This document shows, piece after piece, positions 1 through 8,292 of a stretch of 64,000 bases of DNA. Under the pieces are notes generated by a model, which had not been told where the DNA came from, did not search any database, and saw nothing but the letters and a program-made list of their open reading frames with translations. The DNA comes from JBFXCS01 sp050181915 (GTDB lineage: Bacteria > Actinomycetota > Thermoleophilia > Miltoncostaeales > Miltoncostaeaceae), in NCBI GenBank assembly GCA_050181915.1, contig JBFXCS010000001.1, positions 992,001 to 1,056,000 on the forward strand, in the 5' to 3' direction. Position 1 is the stretch's first letter. Each line of letters begins with the position of its first letter. The position numbers and the translations under genes were made by a program.

Positions 1-1517
1 AGCGCCGCGACCCGCTCGGAGTGGCGGCGGGTGGCCGGCGAGCGGGCGTCGATCGCGCGGGCCAGCATCCGCACGCTGTGGAAGCTCTGGCCGCGCCGCA
101 GCTCCATGGCGCGCTGCCCGCTCTCCATCGGCCGCATCACCCGCGGGGAGTAGAGGAACACCACGTCGCGGCCGTTGCGCTTCGCCCAGTAGAGGGCGGC
201 GTCCGCGTTGCGGTACAGGTCGACCGGGCTGCCCGCCCGCTCCAGGTCGCAGACCCCGGCCGAGACGGTGATGCCGCCCACCTCGGGTAGCCGCAGCGCG
301 GCGACCTCGGCGCGGAGCCGCTCCGCCGCGTGCCACGCCTCCATGCCGTCGGTCTCGGGCATGAGCCAGGCGAACTCCTCGCCGCCGAGGCGCGCCACCA
401 CGTCGGCCTCGCGGGCCAGCGATCCGAAGCGGCGGCCCATCTCGCGCAGCACCTCGTCGCCGGCGACGTGCCCGTGCCTGTCGTTGACCGACTTGAAGGC
501 GTCGAGGTCGATGATCGCGAGCGCCAGGTTGTTGCCGTGCCGGCGCGATCGGGCGACCTCGGCGGCGAGGCGCTCCTCGAAGACGCCCCGGTTCACCAGC
601 CCGGTGAGCGGGTCGGTGGCGGCGCGGCGCGACAGCTCGGCGCGCGTGAGCGCGTTGTCGATGGCCAGGGCGACGAGCTCGGCGAAGCGCTCCAGGCGCC
701 CCTCGGTGGCCGGCGGCAGCCTCTCGTCGACGGTCGAGGTGACGGTCACCGCGCCCCACAGGCGGTCGCCCACCCGCACCGGCGCCGAGACCGCTCCGTA
801 GTACCCGTCCGCCCGGGCCGCCGCGCCCGCCGACCCGCGCAGGTCGTCGCAGCGGGCCGCCCGCCCGGTGCGCGCCACCCGGCACGACGGCAGCGGCGCG
901 TCCAGCGGAAGGCGGTCCCCCGCCTGCGGGCCCTCGGGCCGACTGGTCCAGCGGCCCTCGTAGACCGCCTCGTCATCGAGGAAGCGCACGACCGCGCCGC
1001 CCGATCCGCGGTGCACGCGCGCCACCTCCTCGGCCACCAGGTCGAAGACCGTGGCGGGCGACGCGCCGCGCGCCACTGCCACCGCGATGCGGTGCAGCGA
1101 CGCGCGCTCCTCCGCGGCCCGGCGGCGCTCGCCGGTGACGGCGCTGCCGATCCGCACGACGAGGTCGACGTCGAGCGCCTCCTCGGTGACGTAGTCATCG
1201 GCTCCGCCCTCCAGGACGATCCGGGCGACGTCGGCGTCGCCGCCGGGGACCACCGCGACGATGGCGGGGTGGCCCGGGGCGGTCCGCGCCAGGCGGGTGA
1301 GGGCCGCGAGGTCGCCGTCGGGGGCGGCGCCGCCGATCACCGCCGCGACGTCCCCTCCGTCCAGCTCCCGCCGGGCGGCGGCCTCGTCGGCGACCGCGAG
1401 CACCTCGTAGCCGCCCGCCGCGAGCAACGTGCCGAGACGGGCGCGCAGCCGGGTGTCGCGCACCGCGACGAGCGCCCGCATTCCGTGGTCTGGGCGGGGC
1501 TCGTCGCGGTCGACCAT
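1..1517 (-). CDS. Response-regulator-like GGDEF/HD-GYP signalling protein (3' end cut by window edge)
   Basis: A c-di-GMP signalling protein that runs off the left edge, with about 505 residues visible. Domains in order: a receiver-like segment (about residues 14-125), a GAF-like sensor segment (about 150-300), and a GGDEF domain opening with DPLTGLVNR and carrying an intact GGEEF signature. An RxxD inhibitory site (READ) lies five residues before GGEEF. The last visible residues, LARAIDARSPATRRHSERVA, are the usual opening of an HD-GYP phosphodiesterase domain, so the full protein probably both makes and degrades c-di-GMP. The ATG at 1517 shares its A with the TGA of the upstream cyclase gene (TGATG), implying coupled translation. 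A sigma28-like promoter also sits right before it. The receiver motif is degenerate, so phosphorylation is uncertain. Confidence 0.85.
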   Translation of the reverse strand, partial: MVDRDEPRPDHGMRALVAVRDTRLRARLGTLLAAGGYEVLAVADEAAARRELDGGDVAAVIGGAAPDGDLAALTRLARTAPGHPAIVAVVPGGDADVARIVLEGGADDYVTEEALDVDLVVRIGSAVTGERRRAAEERASLHRIAVAVARGASPATVFDLVAEEVARVHRGSGGAVVRFLDDEAVYEGRWTSRPEGPQAGDRLPLDAPLPSCRVARTGRAARCDDLRGSAGAAARADGYYGAVSAPVRVGDRLWGAVTVTSTVDERLPPATEGRLERFAELVALAIDNALTRAELSRRAATDPLTGLVNRGVFEERLAAEVARSRRHGNNLALAIIDLDAFKSVNDRHGHVAGDEVLREMGRRFGSLAREADVVARLGGEEFAWLMPETDGMEAWHAAERLRAEVAALRLPEVGGITVSAGVCDLERAGSPVDLYRNADAALYWAKRNGRDVVFLYSPRVMRPMESGQRAMELRRGQSFHSVRMLARAIDARSPATRRHSERVAA

Positions 1518-3364
1518 CACCTGCCTCTCGGCGCACCGCCCCCGGGACTTGAGCGCTCCGCCGGGCCCGGCGCGCCGATGGTCCAGACCGCCGCCGGAAC
1601 CCTCCGGCCGCGCAGGTCGAGAGCGCCCACGGGCACCAGATCCGGGGCCGGCCGGGTGAGCGACGCGCGCGTCGTGTCGGCCACCAGCACCGAGTGCGGG
1701 GTGTCCCGGGTGAGCGACTGGAGCCGGGCGGCCGTGTTCGTGGTGTCCCCCACCGCCGCGTACTCGAGGCGGCGCTCCGAGCCCACGTTGCCGGACATCA
1801 CCGGCCCGCTGCACACGCCGACGCTCATCTCGAAGGGCTCGCCCAGCCCGCGCTGCGCCACCCAGGCGTTCACCTCGGCCAACGCGGGGCCGCGCATCTC
1901 GCGCACCGCGTCCATCGCCCGGTCGGCGTGGTCGGCCATCTCCACCGGCGCTCCGAACACCGACATCACCCCGTCGCCCAGGAAGGTGACCAGCGTCCCC
2001 CCGTGGTCGAGGATGGCGTCGGTCATCCGCCCCAGGTACTGGTTGAGCGCGTCGATCACCACCTCCGGGGGCAGGCGCTCGGCGCGGGCGGTGAAGCCGC
2101 GCAGGTCGCAGAAGACGACCGTGCAGTAGATGCGCCGGCCGCCGAGCCGCTGGGCGTCGCCGGCCGTCTCCAGCACGTCGCCGAGCACGGCGGCCGGCAC
2201 GAAGCGGGCGAACTCGGACCGCAGCCGGCGCCGGTCGCGCTCCACCGTCGCGTAGTTCACCGCCAGCGCCCCCACCGCCGCGATCACCAGCGCGACCAGG
2301 GGGGCGACGACGGGCACGACGGTCCCCGACGCGAACGCCAGCTGGGCCGCGACGAGGTAGAGCGCGGCCGCGACGAGGGCGGCGGGGATGAGCAGGCGCA
2401 GGCCGGCGCGGTGCAGGGCCACCGCCACCATCGCCGCGGCCAGCAGCACGATCACCAGCGCCGAGAGCCCCCCGGAGGCCTCGCGCAGGGGCACGCCGTC
2501 GAGCACGGTGGCGACGGCGTTCGCGTTGATCTCCGGCCCCGACATGGGCGCGTCGCCGATCGGCACCGGGTGGATGTCCTGGATGCTGGGCGCCGTCGCC
2601 CCCACCACCACCACGCGGCCGCGGATCAGATCCTTCGGCTCGGAGCCCTCCAGCACCCGCCACATCGGGATCTCGGGGATCGTCCCCGCCGGGCCGGCGT
2701 AGTCGATCAACGCCCCGCCGTCGCCGAAGCCGCCGGTGCCGACGGGCCGCCCCAGGGCCTTCTCGGCCGCCACCACGGCGAAGGTGCGCAGGCCCTCGAC
2801 CTCGTAGGGCAGCCGCCTGAAGGTGCCGCGCAGGCCCACCTGGTAGTTGGTGATCCCCGCCCCGGCGCGGGCCTCGGCCAGCAGCCCGTCGTCGAACAGC
2901 ACGTCGGGGCCGCCGTCGGGGAGCACCGTCGAGGTGCCCAGCACGACGCGCCGGGCGGCGACGATCGCGTCCTGCAGGGCGAGGTCGCGGTCCTCCGCCG
3001 CGCGCGCCGCGGCCGCGGAGCCGTCGAAGGGCGCCGTCGGCTCCGAGAACTGGATGTCGTAGGCGATCACCCGGGCGCCGTCGGCGGCGAGGCGCCGGAT
3101 CACCCGGGCGTGCAGGTCGCGCGGCAGCGGCCACCCCGCGCCGACCCGCCGGATCGTCTCGTCGTCGATGCCGACCACCGACACCCGCGGGGAGGCCTCG
3201 CGATCGCCGCGGATCGAGAACCTCGCGTCGAGGGTGAGGTCCTCGGGGCCGCGCAGCGCACCGGCGCCGTGCAGGATCAGGCCGGCGGCGATCGCCAGCG
3301 CGCCGACGGCGGCGATGAGGACCACGCGCAGGCGCCGGCGGTCGAGCCTCACGGGCGCCACCAT
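1517..3364 (-). CDS. CHASE2-domain class III adenylate/guanylate cyclase
   Basis: A membrane-bound class III nucleotide cyclase of 615 residues. One N-terminal membrane segment (about 8-28) is followed by an extracytoplasmic CHASE2 sensor (about 40-290), three hydrophobic segments (about 310-400) and a C-terminal cyclase domain (about 430-600). Metal-binding aspartates are seen in VVFCDLRGFTAR and TFLGDGVMSVFG. The transition-state Asn/Arg motif is seen in GDTTNTAARLQ. The lysine that usually selects adenine, just before the second GD, is replaced by Thr (LVTFLGD), so the substrate (ATP or GTP) is not certain. Longer in-frame upstream starts exist, but ATG 3364 directly precedes the membrane segment. 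It is coupled to the c-di-GMP gene downstream, suggesting cross-talk between two second messengers. Confidence 0.88.
   Translation of the reverse strand: MVAPVRLDRRRLRVVLIAAVGALAIAAGLILHGAGALRGPEDLTLDARFSIRGDREASPRVSVVGIDDETIRRVGAGWPLPRDLHARVIRRLAADGARVIAYDIQFSEPTAPFDGSAAAARAAEDRDLALQDAIVAARRVVLGTSTVLPDGGPDVLFDDGLLAEARAGAGITNYQVGLRGTFRRLPYEVEGLRTFAVVAAEKALGRPVGTGGFGDGGALIDYAGPAGTIPEIPMWRVLEGSEPKDLIRGRVVVVGATAPSIQDIHPVPIGDAPMSGPEINANAVATVLDGVPLREASGGLSALVIVLLAAAMVAVALHRAGLRLLIPAALVAAALYLVAAQLAFASGTVVPVVAPLVALVIAAVGALAVNYATVERDRRRLRSEFARFVPAAVLGDVLETAGDAQRLGGRRIYCTVVFCDLRGFTARAERLPPEVVIDALNQYLGRMTDAILDHGGTLVTFLGDGVMSVFGAPVEMADHADRAMDAVREMRGPALAEVNAWVAQRGLGEPFEMSVGVCSGPVMSGNVGSERRLEYAAVGDTTNTAARLQSLTRDTPHSVLVADTTRASLTRPAPDLVPVGALDLRGRRVPAAVWTIGAPGPAERSSPGGGAPRGR
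1525..1552 (-). promoter_or_regulatory. Sigma28/FliA-WhiG-like promoter
   Basis: On the minus strand TCAA (1549-1552), a 16-nt spacer and GCCGAGAG (1525-1532) resemble the motility sigma consensus TAAA/TCAA-N15-GCCGATAA. It lies inside the 3' end of the cyclase gene, just before the ATG at 1517. Confidence 0.45.
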
Positions 3365-3478
3365 AGAGCCTGCCCCGGGACGGCGCGCGCCTCGTCCCGG
3401 AACGGGCTCCGGGAGAAAGGTCGCGGCCGGCACGGTCCGCGCGTGCCGCCCGGCACGCAGACCGGCCGCCCGTCGGCG

Positions 3479-3491
3479 TATCGTGCCCGCC
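3479..3491 (+). promoter_or_regulatory. Leaderless-type -10 element
   Basis: TATCGT at 3479-3484 ends 7 nt before the ATG at 3492. This spacing puts the likely transcription start at or next to the start codon, and no Shine-Dalgarno sequence is seen. Confidence 0.4.
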
Positions 3492-5144
3492 ATGCGGTTC
3501 CGGCGGTCCCACATCCTCCCCGCCACCCTGATCGCGGCGGCCCTCGCCGTGCCCGCGGCCTCGGGCGCCGACGGCACGATCTCGACCGTGGCCGGCACGG
3601 TGCCGGGCTTCGCCGGCGACGGCGGGCCGGCCGCCGACGCGCTCCTCAGCTCGCCGCGGGGCACCGCCGTCGCGGCCGACGGGGCCCTGCTCGTGGCCGA
3701 CACGGCCAACCACCGCATCCGCCGCGTCGCGCCCGACGGGATCATCACGACCGTGGCGAGCGAGGGGCAGGGCTTCGACGGCGACGGCGGCCGCGCCGCG
3801 GTGGCCCTGCTCGACACGCCGTCCGCCGTCGCGGCGACCGCGGACGGCGGCTACCTGATCGCCGACACCGGCAACGACCGCATCCGCCGCGTCGGGCCCG
3901 ACGGGATCATCAGCACCGTCGCCGGCAGCGCGCCCGGCCTGGCGGGCGACGGCGGCCCGGCCGTCTTCGCGCGCCTCGACGCCCCGCAGGGCGTGGCCGT
4001 CACCGCGGACGGCGGCTACCTGATCGCCGACACCGGCAACGACCGCATCCGCCGCGTCGGGCCCGACGGGATCATCAGCACCGTCGCCGGCGGCGCGCCC
4101 GGCCTCGCCGGAGACGGCGGCCCCGCGACCCAGGCGCGCCTGTCGGCGCCGCGCGGGGTCCGGGCCGAGCCGGGGGGCGGGTTCCTGATCTCCGACACCG
4201 GCAACGCGCGGGTGCGGCGGGTCTCCCCCGCCGGCGTCATCACGACCGTCGCCGGCAGCGCGGCGGGCCTCGCCGGGGACGGCGGGCTCGCCACCGCCGC
4301 GGCCTTCCAGGGGCCGGCCGACGCGATCCCGCTCGCCAACGGCGGCCTGCTGGTGGCCGACACCGGCAACAACCGCATCCGGCGGGTCACGCCGCTCGGC
4401 ATCGCCTTCACCGTCGCCGGCTCCCGGGCGGGGCTCGGCGGCGACGGCGGGCCGGCGGCGGCGGGGCTGCTCAACGGGCCCGACGGCCTGGCCGCGGCCC
4501 CCGGCGGCGGGGTGCTGGTGGCCGACGCGGGCAACAGCCGGGTGCGGCGGATCTCGGATCTGGGCACCGTGCCCGGGCCGTCGCTCGGCGCCTCGCTGGG
4601 GGTCGACCCCGCCGGCGGCGACGTCACGGTGCGCCAGGCCGGTCAGGGAGCGCCGATCGTCCTGCGCGAGCCGGATCTCGCCCTGAACCGCTCCGCGGTG
4701 GACGCCACCGCGGGCACCGTCGCGCTCACCGCCCGCGAGCGCGCGGGAGACGGCCTGGCCACCGCCACGGTGTCGAAGGGCGCCTTCACCGCGCGCCAGC
4801 TTGCCCGCGACGCGGCCGTCGCCGACCTCACCCTCACGGGCCCCGTCACGGGCTGCGCGCCGGCCCGGCCGGGGGTCAGGACGACCGACGCGAAGCGACG
4901 GGCCGCGCCGAGGGCGCGCACCCGCAGGCTGCAGATCAGGGTGAAGGGCGCCTACCGCACCCGCGGCCGCTACGCGACCGCGATCGCGCGCGGCACCGCC
5001 TGGACGATCATCGACGGCTGCGCCTCGACCGTCGTGAAGGTCACCGAGGGCAGCGTGCGGGTGCGCGACCTGCGCCGCAACCGCTGGGTGACGGTGCGGG
5101 CCGGGCGCACCTACACGGCGCACGCGCGGCCCGCGCGCCGCTAG
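3492..5144 (+). CDS. Secreted NHL-repeat beta-propeller protein with FecR-like tail
   Basis: A 550-residue exported protein. A signal peptide (about 1-26, ending PAASGA) is followed by six NHL-type repeats of about 55 residues (about 28-350), each with the pattern ISTVAG...GDGGPA...P.G.A...DGG.L.ADT.N.RIRRV. The C-terminal part (about 470-550) resembles a FecR-type domain (RGTAWTIIDGC..., VKVTEGSVRVRD). NHL propellers bind proteins, polysaccharides or RNA and have no fixed reaction, so the role is unknown beyond an extracytoplasmic scaffold. Start ATG 3492 gives the signal peptide at the very N terminus and fits the -10 box at 3479. It is transcribed away from the cyclase operon, which starts 128 bp away on the other strand. 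Confidence 0.85.
   Translation: MRFRRSHILPATLIAAALAVPAASGADGTISTVAGTVPGFAGDGGPAADALLSSPRGTAVAADGALLVADTANHRIRRVAPDGIITTVASEGQGFDGDGGRAAVALLDTPSAVAATADGGYLIADTGNDRIRRVGPDGIISTVAGSAPGLAGDGGPAVFARLDAPQGVAVTADGGYLIADTGNDRIRRVGPDGIISTVAGGAPGLAGDGGPATQARLSAPRGVRAEPGGGFLISDTGNARVRRVSPAGVITTVAGSAAGLAGDGGLATAAAFQGPADAIPLANGGLLVADTGNNRIRRVTPLGIAFTVAGSRAGLGGDGGPAAAGLLNGPDGLAAAPGGGVLVADAGNSRVRRISDLGTVPGPSLGASLGVDPAGGDVTVRQAGQGAPIVLREPDLALNRSAVDATAGTVALTARERAGDGLATATVSKGAFTARQLARDAAVADLTLTGPVTGCAPARPGVRTTDAKRRAAPRARTRRLQIRVKGAYRTRGRYATAIARGTAWTIIDGCASTVVKVTEGSVRVRDLRRNRWVTVRAGRTYTAHARPARR
3837..4091 (+). repeat. Intragenic perfect tandem repeat (90 nt identical, 165-nt period)
   Basis: Bases 3837-3926 and 4002-4091 are identical over 90 nt and spaced by 165 nt, one NHL blade of 55 codons. 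Identity at synonymous positions implies a recent duplication or gene conversion. Confidence 0.85.
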
Positions 5145-5159
5145 CCGTCCCGCCGGGCG

Positions 5160-5813
5160 CTACCGCGCGCGGCGCCTCAGCCCCTCCCGGTCGAGTACCG
5201 CGATGCGCCCTCGGGCGAGCCGTACCAGGCCGCGCTCCTCCTCCTCGCGCAGCACGCGGTTCACGGTGGGGCGCGACGTGCCGGCCAGGCCGGCCAGGTC
5301 CTCCTGGCGCAGGGGCACGACGGCCTCGTCGCCGGTCGGATCGTAGGCGTCGGCGAGGTCGGCGAGGCGGCGCAGCACGCGCCGGTCGGCCGGCACGTGG
5401 AGGGCCTCCAGCAGGTGATCGGTGAGGCGGCGCACCTCGCCGGCGAGGATCGCGATCAGCACCTCCGAGACCGACGGGTGCTCGGCCCGCAGGCGCGCGA
5501 AGTCGGGGGCGTGGATCGAGCGCGTCTCGCCCGCCTCGAGGGCCTCGACGGTGGCGCTGCGCCGCCCGCCCGGATCGAGCAGGGCGAGCTCGCCGAAGAT
5601 CTCGCCCGGGCCCAGGATGGTGAGGACCACCGAGTCGGAGAGCGGCGTCTGCACCCGCACGGCGAACCGCCCCTCGGCGATCAGGTGCAGCGTGTCGGCC
5701 GGGTCGCCCATGTGGAACACGACCTCGCCGCGCCGGAAGGTGCGCCGCCGCGCGATCGAGAGCACGCGGGTGACGTCCTCCGCCGGGACGCCGGCGAGAA
5801 GGGCCCACTCCAT
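5160..5813 (-). CDS. Crp/Fnr-family transcriptional regulator
   Basis: A 217-residue regulator. Residues about 10-120 form a cyclic-nucleotide-binding (cNMP) beta barrel with the phosphate-binding cassette GEIFGELALLDPGGRRSATV. Residues about 145-210 form a winged helix with the recognition helix in LAGLAGTSRPTVNRVLREEE. The FGELALL...RSATV cassette matches cAMP-binding CRP proteins, so cAMP is a plausible ligand, especially with a class III cyclase gene 2 kb away (inference). It lies 22 nt downstream of a small membrane-protein gene and could be co-transcribed with it. The gene converges on the NHL-repeat gene with only 15 nt between the stops. Length is normal for the family. Confidence 0.9.
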   Translation of the reverse strand: MEWALLAGVPAEDVTRVLSIARRRTFRRGEVVFHMGDPADTLHLIAEGRFAVRVQTPLSDSVVLTILGPGEIFGELALLDPGGRRSATVEALEAGETRSIHAPDFARLRAEHPSVSEVLIAILAGEVRRLTDHLLEALHVPADRRVLRRLADLADAYDPTGDEAVVPLRQEDLAGLAGTSRPTVNRVLREEEERGLVRLARGRIAVLDREGLRRRAR

Positions 5814-5835
5814 CGCCGGCGCCCCCGACCCGCCG

Positions 5836-6204
5836 TCAGATGCCGGGCCCGCCGTAGCCCGGCGCGTCCGAGGCGGGGAACGACTCGATCGACGCCTCCT
5901 CCACCTTGTCCGGCGCGCCGTTGCGCGACGCGATGCCGGCCACGCGGTCCTTCGCCTTCGCGCACGCGGCCATCAGGGAGCGGCGGCGCAGGAAGGCCAG
6001 CGTCGCCAGCAGGCCGCCGGCGGCCACGGCTCCCGCGGCGATCAGCGCGCGGCGCCCCGGCCGCGGCGCCCCGCCGCGCCGCCGCAGGCGAGGCACCGAC
6101 CGGAGGTCCGGCAGCTCGGGGAGGGGCGGCAGGGACGGCAGGGAGGGACGTGCCGGCAGCGACGGCCGGCGCGTGATGAGGGTGCGTGGGTCGAGCCTCG
6201 CCAT
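5836..6204 (-). CDS. Small membrane protein with C-terminal ESFPASD motif
   Basis: A 122-residue protein of unknown function. A proline-rich N terminus (LPARPSLPSLPPLPELPDL) is followed by a basic stretch, one membrane segment (about 53-70) and a short tail ending EEASIESFPASDAPGY. The tail matches a short motif (EASxESFPASDPP) that recurs at the ends of many small bacterial proteins of unknown role. A GGAGGAGG ribosome-binding site stands 5 nt before the ATG at 6204. It is probably co-transcribed with the Crp-family regulator downstream (22-nt gap). Confidence 0.75.
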   Translation of the reverse strand: MARLDPRTLITRRPSLPARPSLPSLPPLPELPDLRSVPRLRRRGGAPRPGRRALIAAGAVAAGGLLATLAFLRRRSLMAACAKAKDRVAGIASRNGAPDKVEEASIESFPASDAPGYGGPGI

Positions 6205-6292
6205 CGGGCCTCCTCCGTGAGAGCGGGACGCGTACGGACTATGGAAGCCCCCGCCGCCCGCGGGCGCAAGGGGCGCGGGCCGCGCCGCTCCC

Positions 6293-6304
6293 TACCCTTC
6301 GTCC
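6293..6304 (+). promoter_or_regulatory. Leaderless-type -10 element
   Basis: TACCCT at 6293-6298 ends 6 nt before the GTG start at 6305. No ribosome-binding site is seen. Confidence 0.4.
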
Positions 6305-7165
6305 GTGGACAGGCGCACCCCCCTCCCCGCCGCCGCGGCGGCATTCATCGCGTTGACCGCCCTCAGCGCAGCCGCCCTGGCGGCGCTCTACGCCGTCGCG
6401 ATCCGCACCGAGTGGGGTCAGATCCACGACGAGATGGCCCGCGGCAACCTCCACCGCGAGGACGCTCCCCGCGTCTATCGCGCGACGACCGACCTGCTGG
6501 ACAGCATCCACATCTCGTCGCTCGCCGTCATCGGCGCCGTCATCGTGGGGCTGGCCCTGCTGCGCCGGCGCCCCCGTCTGGCGCTCGGGGCGGCGGTGCT
6601 GATCGCGGGCGCCAACATCAGCGCGCAGATCCTGAAGGCCGCCCTGCCGCGACCCGACCTCCACCCCGATCCGTGGGTGCCGACCAGCGGCACCTTCCCG
6701 AGCGGCCACGTCACGGTCGCGATGTCGCTCGCCGCGGCGCTGCTGCTCGTGGCCCCGGCGGTGCTCCGCTGGCCGGTCGCCGCACTGGGCGCCGCCTACG
6801 CGGCCGGGGTGGGCGTCGCGGTGATCACGCTCGACTGGCACCGCCCGAGCGACGTGCTGGGCGCGTACCTGCTCACCGCGGCCTGGACCGGGGTGGTCGC
6901 CGCCGTGCTGTCGGGCCCCGCCGGCCGCGGCGAGCTGGCGGACGGGATCCGCTCGCCGCGCACACGCCTGCTCGCGGCGGCCGCGACGGTCGCCGCGGTC
7001 GGAATCGTGATCACGGTCACCGTGGCCGTGGGCCGCGACGTCGACGTGTTCCAGGTCGAGGTCAACCGCCCCGCCTTCGCCGCGGCGGCGACGGCGTGCG
7101 CGATCACGGGCGCGGCGCTGTGCGCCCTGATCGCCCGGCTGCGCGGCGCCTCCGTGGCGCCGTAG
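6305..7165 (+). CDS. PAP2-superfamily phosphatase (membrane)
   Basis: A 286-residue integral membrane protein with several hydrophobic segments. The PAP2 phosphatase signature is partly visible: KAALPRPD (motif 1, KxxxxxxRP type), SGTFPSGHVTVAM (motif 2, PSGH) and DWHRPSDVLGAYL (motif 3, HxxxD type). Such enzymes remove phosphate from lipid phosphates or undecaprenyl pyrophosphate on the outer face of the membrane. The true substrate cannot be read from sequence. After motif 3 there are extra membrane segments (about 220-280) beyond the core fold. The GTG start at 6305 is supported by the -10 box 6 nt upstream. It converges on the methionine aminopeptidase gene with a 9-nt gap. Confidence 0.85.
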   Translation: MDRRTPLPAAAAAFIALTALSAAALAALYAVAIRTEWGQIHDEMARGNLHREDAPRVYRATTDLLDSIHISSLAVIGAVIVGLALLRRRPRLALGAAVLIAGANISAQILKAALPRPDLHPDPWVPTSGTFPSGHVTVAMSLAAALLLVAPAVLRWPVAALGAAYAAGVGVAVITLDWHRPSDVLGAYLLTAAWTGVVAAVLSGPAGRGELADGIRSPRTRLLAAAATVAAVGIVITVTVAVGRDVDVFQVEVNRPAFAAAATACAITGAALCALIARLRGASVAP

Positions 7166-7174
7166 GCCCGCCCG

Positions 7175-8137
7175 TCAGGCGCCGACGGCGCTGCGGCCGT
7201 CGGCGGTGACGGTGAGGATCTCGGCGCCCTCGTCGGTGACCACGATCGTGTGCTCGAACTGGGCGGACGGCATGTCGTCGTCGAGCCGCTCGGTCCAGCC
7301 GTCGTCGGCGCAGGTGAAGCTCGGCGCACCGCAGTAGAGCATCGGCTCGACGGTGATGCTCACCCCCGGCAGGGCGACCTCGCGATCGCCGGGGACGACG
7401 CAGTGGTGGATGTGCGGCGCGGCGTGGAACGCGGCGCCGATGCCGTGGCCGCCGTACTCGCGCACCACCCCGTAGCCCCGCGATCCCGCGAAGGGCTCGA
7501 TGGCGCCGGCGATGCGCTGCAGCGGCCCGTGCGGCCGGATCGCCGCGATGCCGGCCAGGGTCGCGGCGCGCGTGGTCTCCACCAGGGCGGCGACCGCCGC
7601 GTCCACCTCGCCGACGGCGAAGGTGGCCGAGGTGTCGCCGTGCATCCCCTCGACGTAGGCGGTCACGTCGATGTTGACGATGTCGCCGGGGGCGAGGGGG
7701 CGGTCGTCGGGGATGCCGTGGCAGATCACCCCGTTCACCGAGGTGCAGATCGACTTCGGGAAGCCCCGGTAGCCGAGGGTGCTGGGGTAGGCGCCCCGCT
7801 CCAGGTAGGCCTCGTGCGCGACGGCGTCGAGCTCGTCGGTGGTCACGCCGGCGGCGACCGCCTCGCCGGCGCGGATCAGGACCTCGGCGGCGACCGCGCA
7901 CGCCCGGCGCAGGCGCGCCAGCGACGCCGCGTCGTGGAGCTGGAGCGGCGCCCGGCGGGGGACCCGGCCGCTGCGCACGTAGTCCGGCCGGGCGATCGCG
8001 CGCGGCACCGGCCGCGCCGCGCTCACCCGCCCCCGGGCCACCGCCGGCCGGCGCAGCCGGCCCGGGTCGAGGTGGCAGCGGCCGAGGGCGCGGCCGCTGC
8101 CGCACCAGCACGGATCGTGTGGCCTGGCCCGTGGCAC
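7175..8137 (-). CDS. map: Methionine aminopeptidase type I with N-terminal SEC-C zinc knuckle
   Basis: Removes the initiator methionine from new proteins in the cytosol. The 320-residue protein opens with a SEC-C-type knuckle (PCWCGSGRALGRCH, about residues 7-20), a linker, then the pita-bread catalytic domain (about 70-320). Metal ligands are visible in NIDVTAYVEG (Asp), MHGDTSATF (Asp), GGHGIG (His), TVEPML (Glu) and QFEHTI (Glu). An in-frame start exists further upstream at 8194, but GTG 8137 lies 6 nt after a TACACT -10 box and immediately before the zinc knuckle. SEC-C extensions on this enzyme are known in other bacteria and may help docking to ribosomes (inference). Confidence 0.93.
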   Translation of the reverse strand: MPRARPHDPCWCGSGRALGRCHLDPGRLRRPAVARGRVSAARPVPRAIARPDYVRSGRVPRRAPLQLHDAASLARLRRACAVAAEVLIRAGEAVAAGVTTDELDAVAHEAYLERGAYPSTLGYRGFPKSICTSVNGVICHGIPDDRPLAPGDIVNIDVTAYVEGMHGDTSATFAVGEVDAAVAALVETTRAATLAGIAAIRPHGPLQRIAGAIEPFAGSRGYGVVREYGGHGIGAAFHAAPHIHHCVVPGDREVALPGVSITVEPMLYCGAPSFTCADDGWTERLDDDMPSAQFEHTIVVTDEGAEILTVTADGRSAVGA

Positions 8138-8149
8138 GAGGCGAGTGTA
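8138..8149 (-). promoter_or_regulatory. Leaderless-type -10 element for map
   Basis: TACACT (minus strand, 8144-8149) ends 6 nt before the GTG at 8137. It decides the start choice for the aminopeptidase gene. Confidence 0.45.
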
Positions 8150-8278
8150 GGGCCGACCCACCCGGATGCGGCCGGCGCGACGGCGCCGGGGCACCGCCCG
8201 GGTGCATATGGCCCCGGTGAGAAGCCGCGGCCCGACCCGCCCCGCCCCGGCGCCATCGCGTCGGCGGGCGGTTGGCGT

Positions 8279-8292
8279 TAGGCTCGCCCGCG
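8279..8292 (+). promoter_or_regulatory. Leaderless-type -10 element for phosphofructokinase
   Basis: TAGGCT at 8279-8284 ends 8 nt before the ATG at 8293, and no ribosome-binding site is present. Confidence 0.4.

Noticed and set aside
3500..4560. CRISPR-like direct repeats
   Set aside because: The 165-nt spaced repeats are in frame within a gene and encode NHL blades; there are no short repeats with unique spacers.
1694..5425. Long plus-strand open frame across the cyclase and NHL genes
   Set aside because: Stop-free because of the very high GC; the translation is Arg/Gly/Ala low complexity with no domain, while the frames kept on both strands have clear domains.
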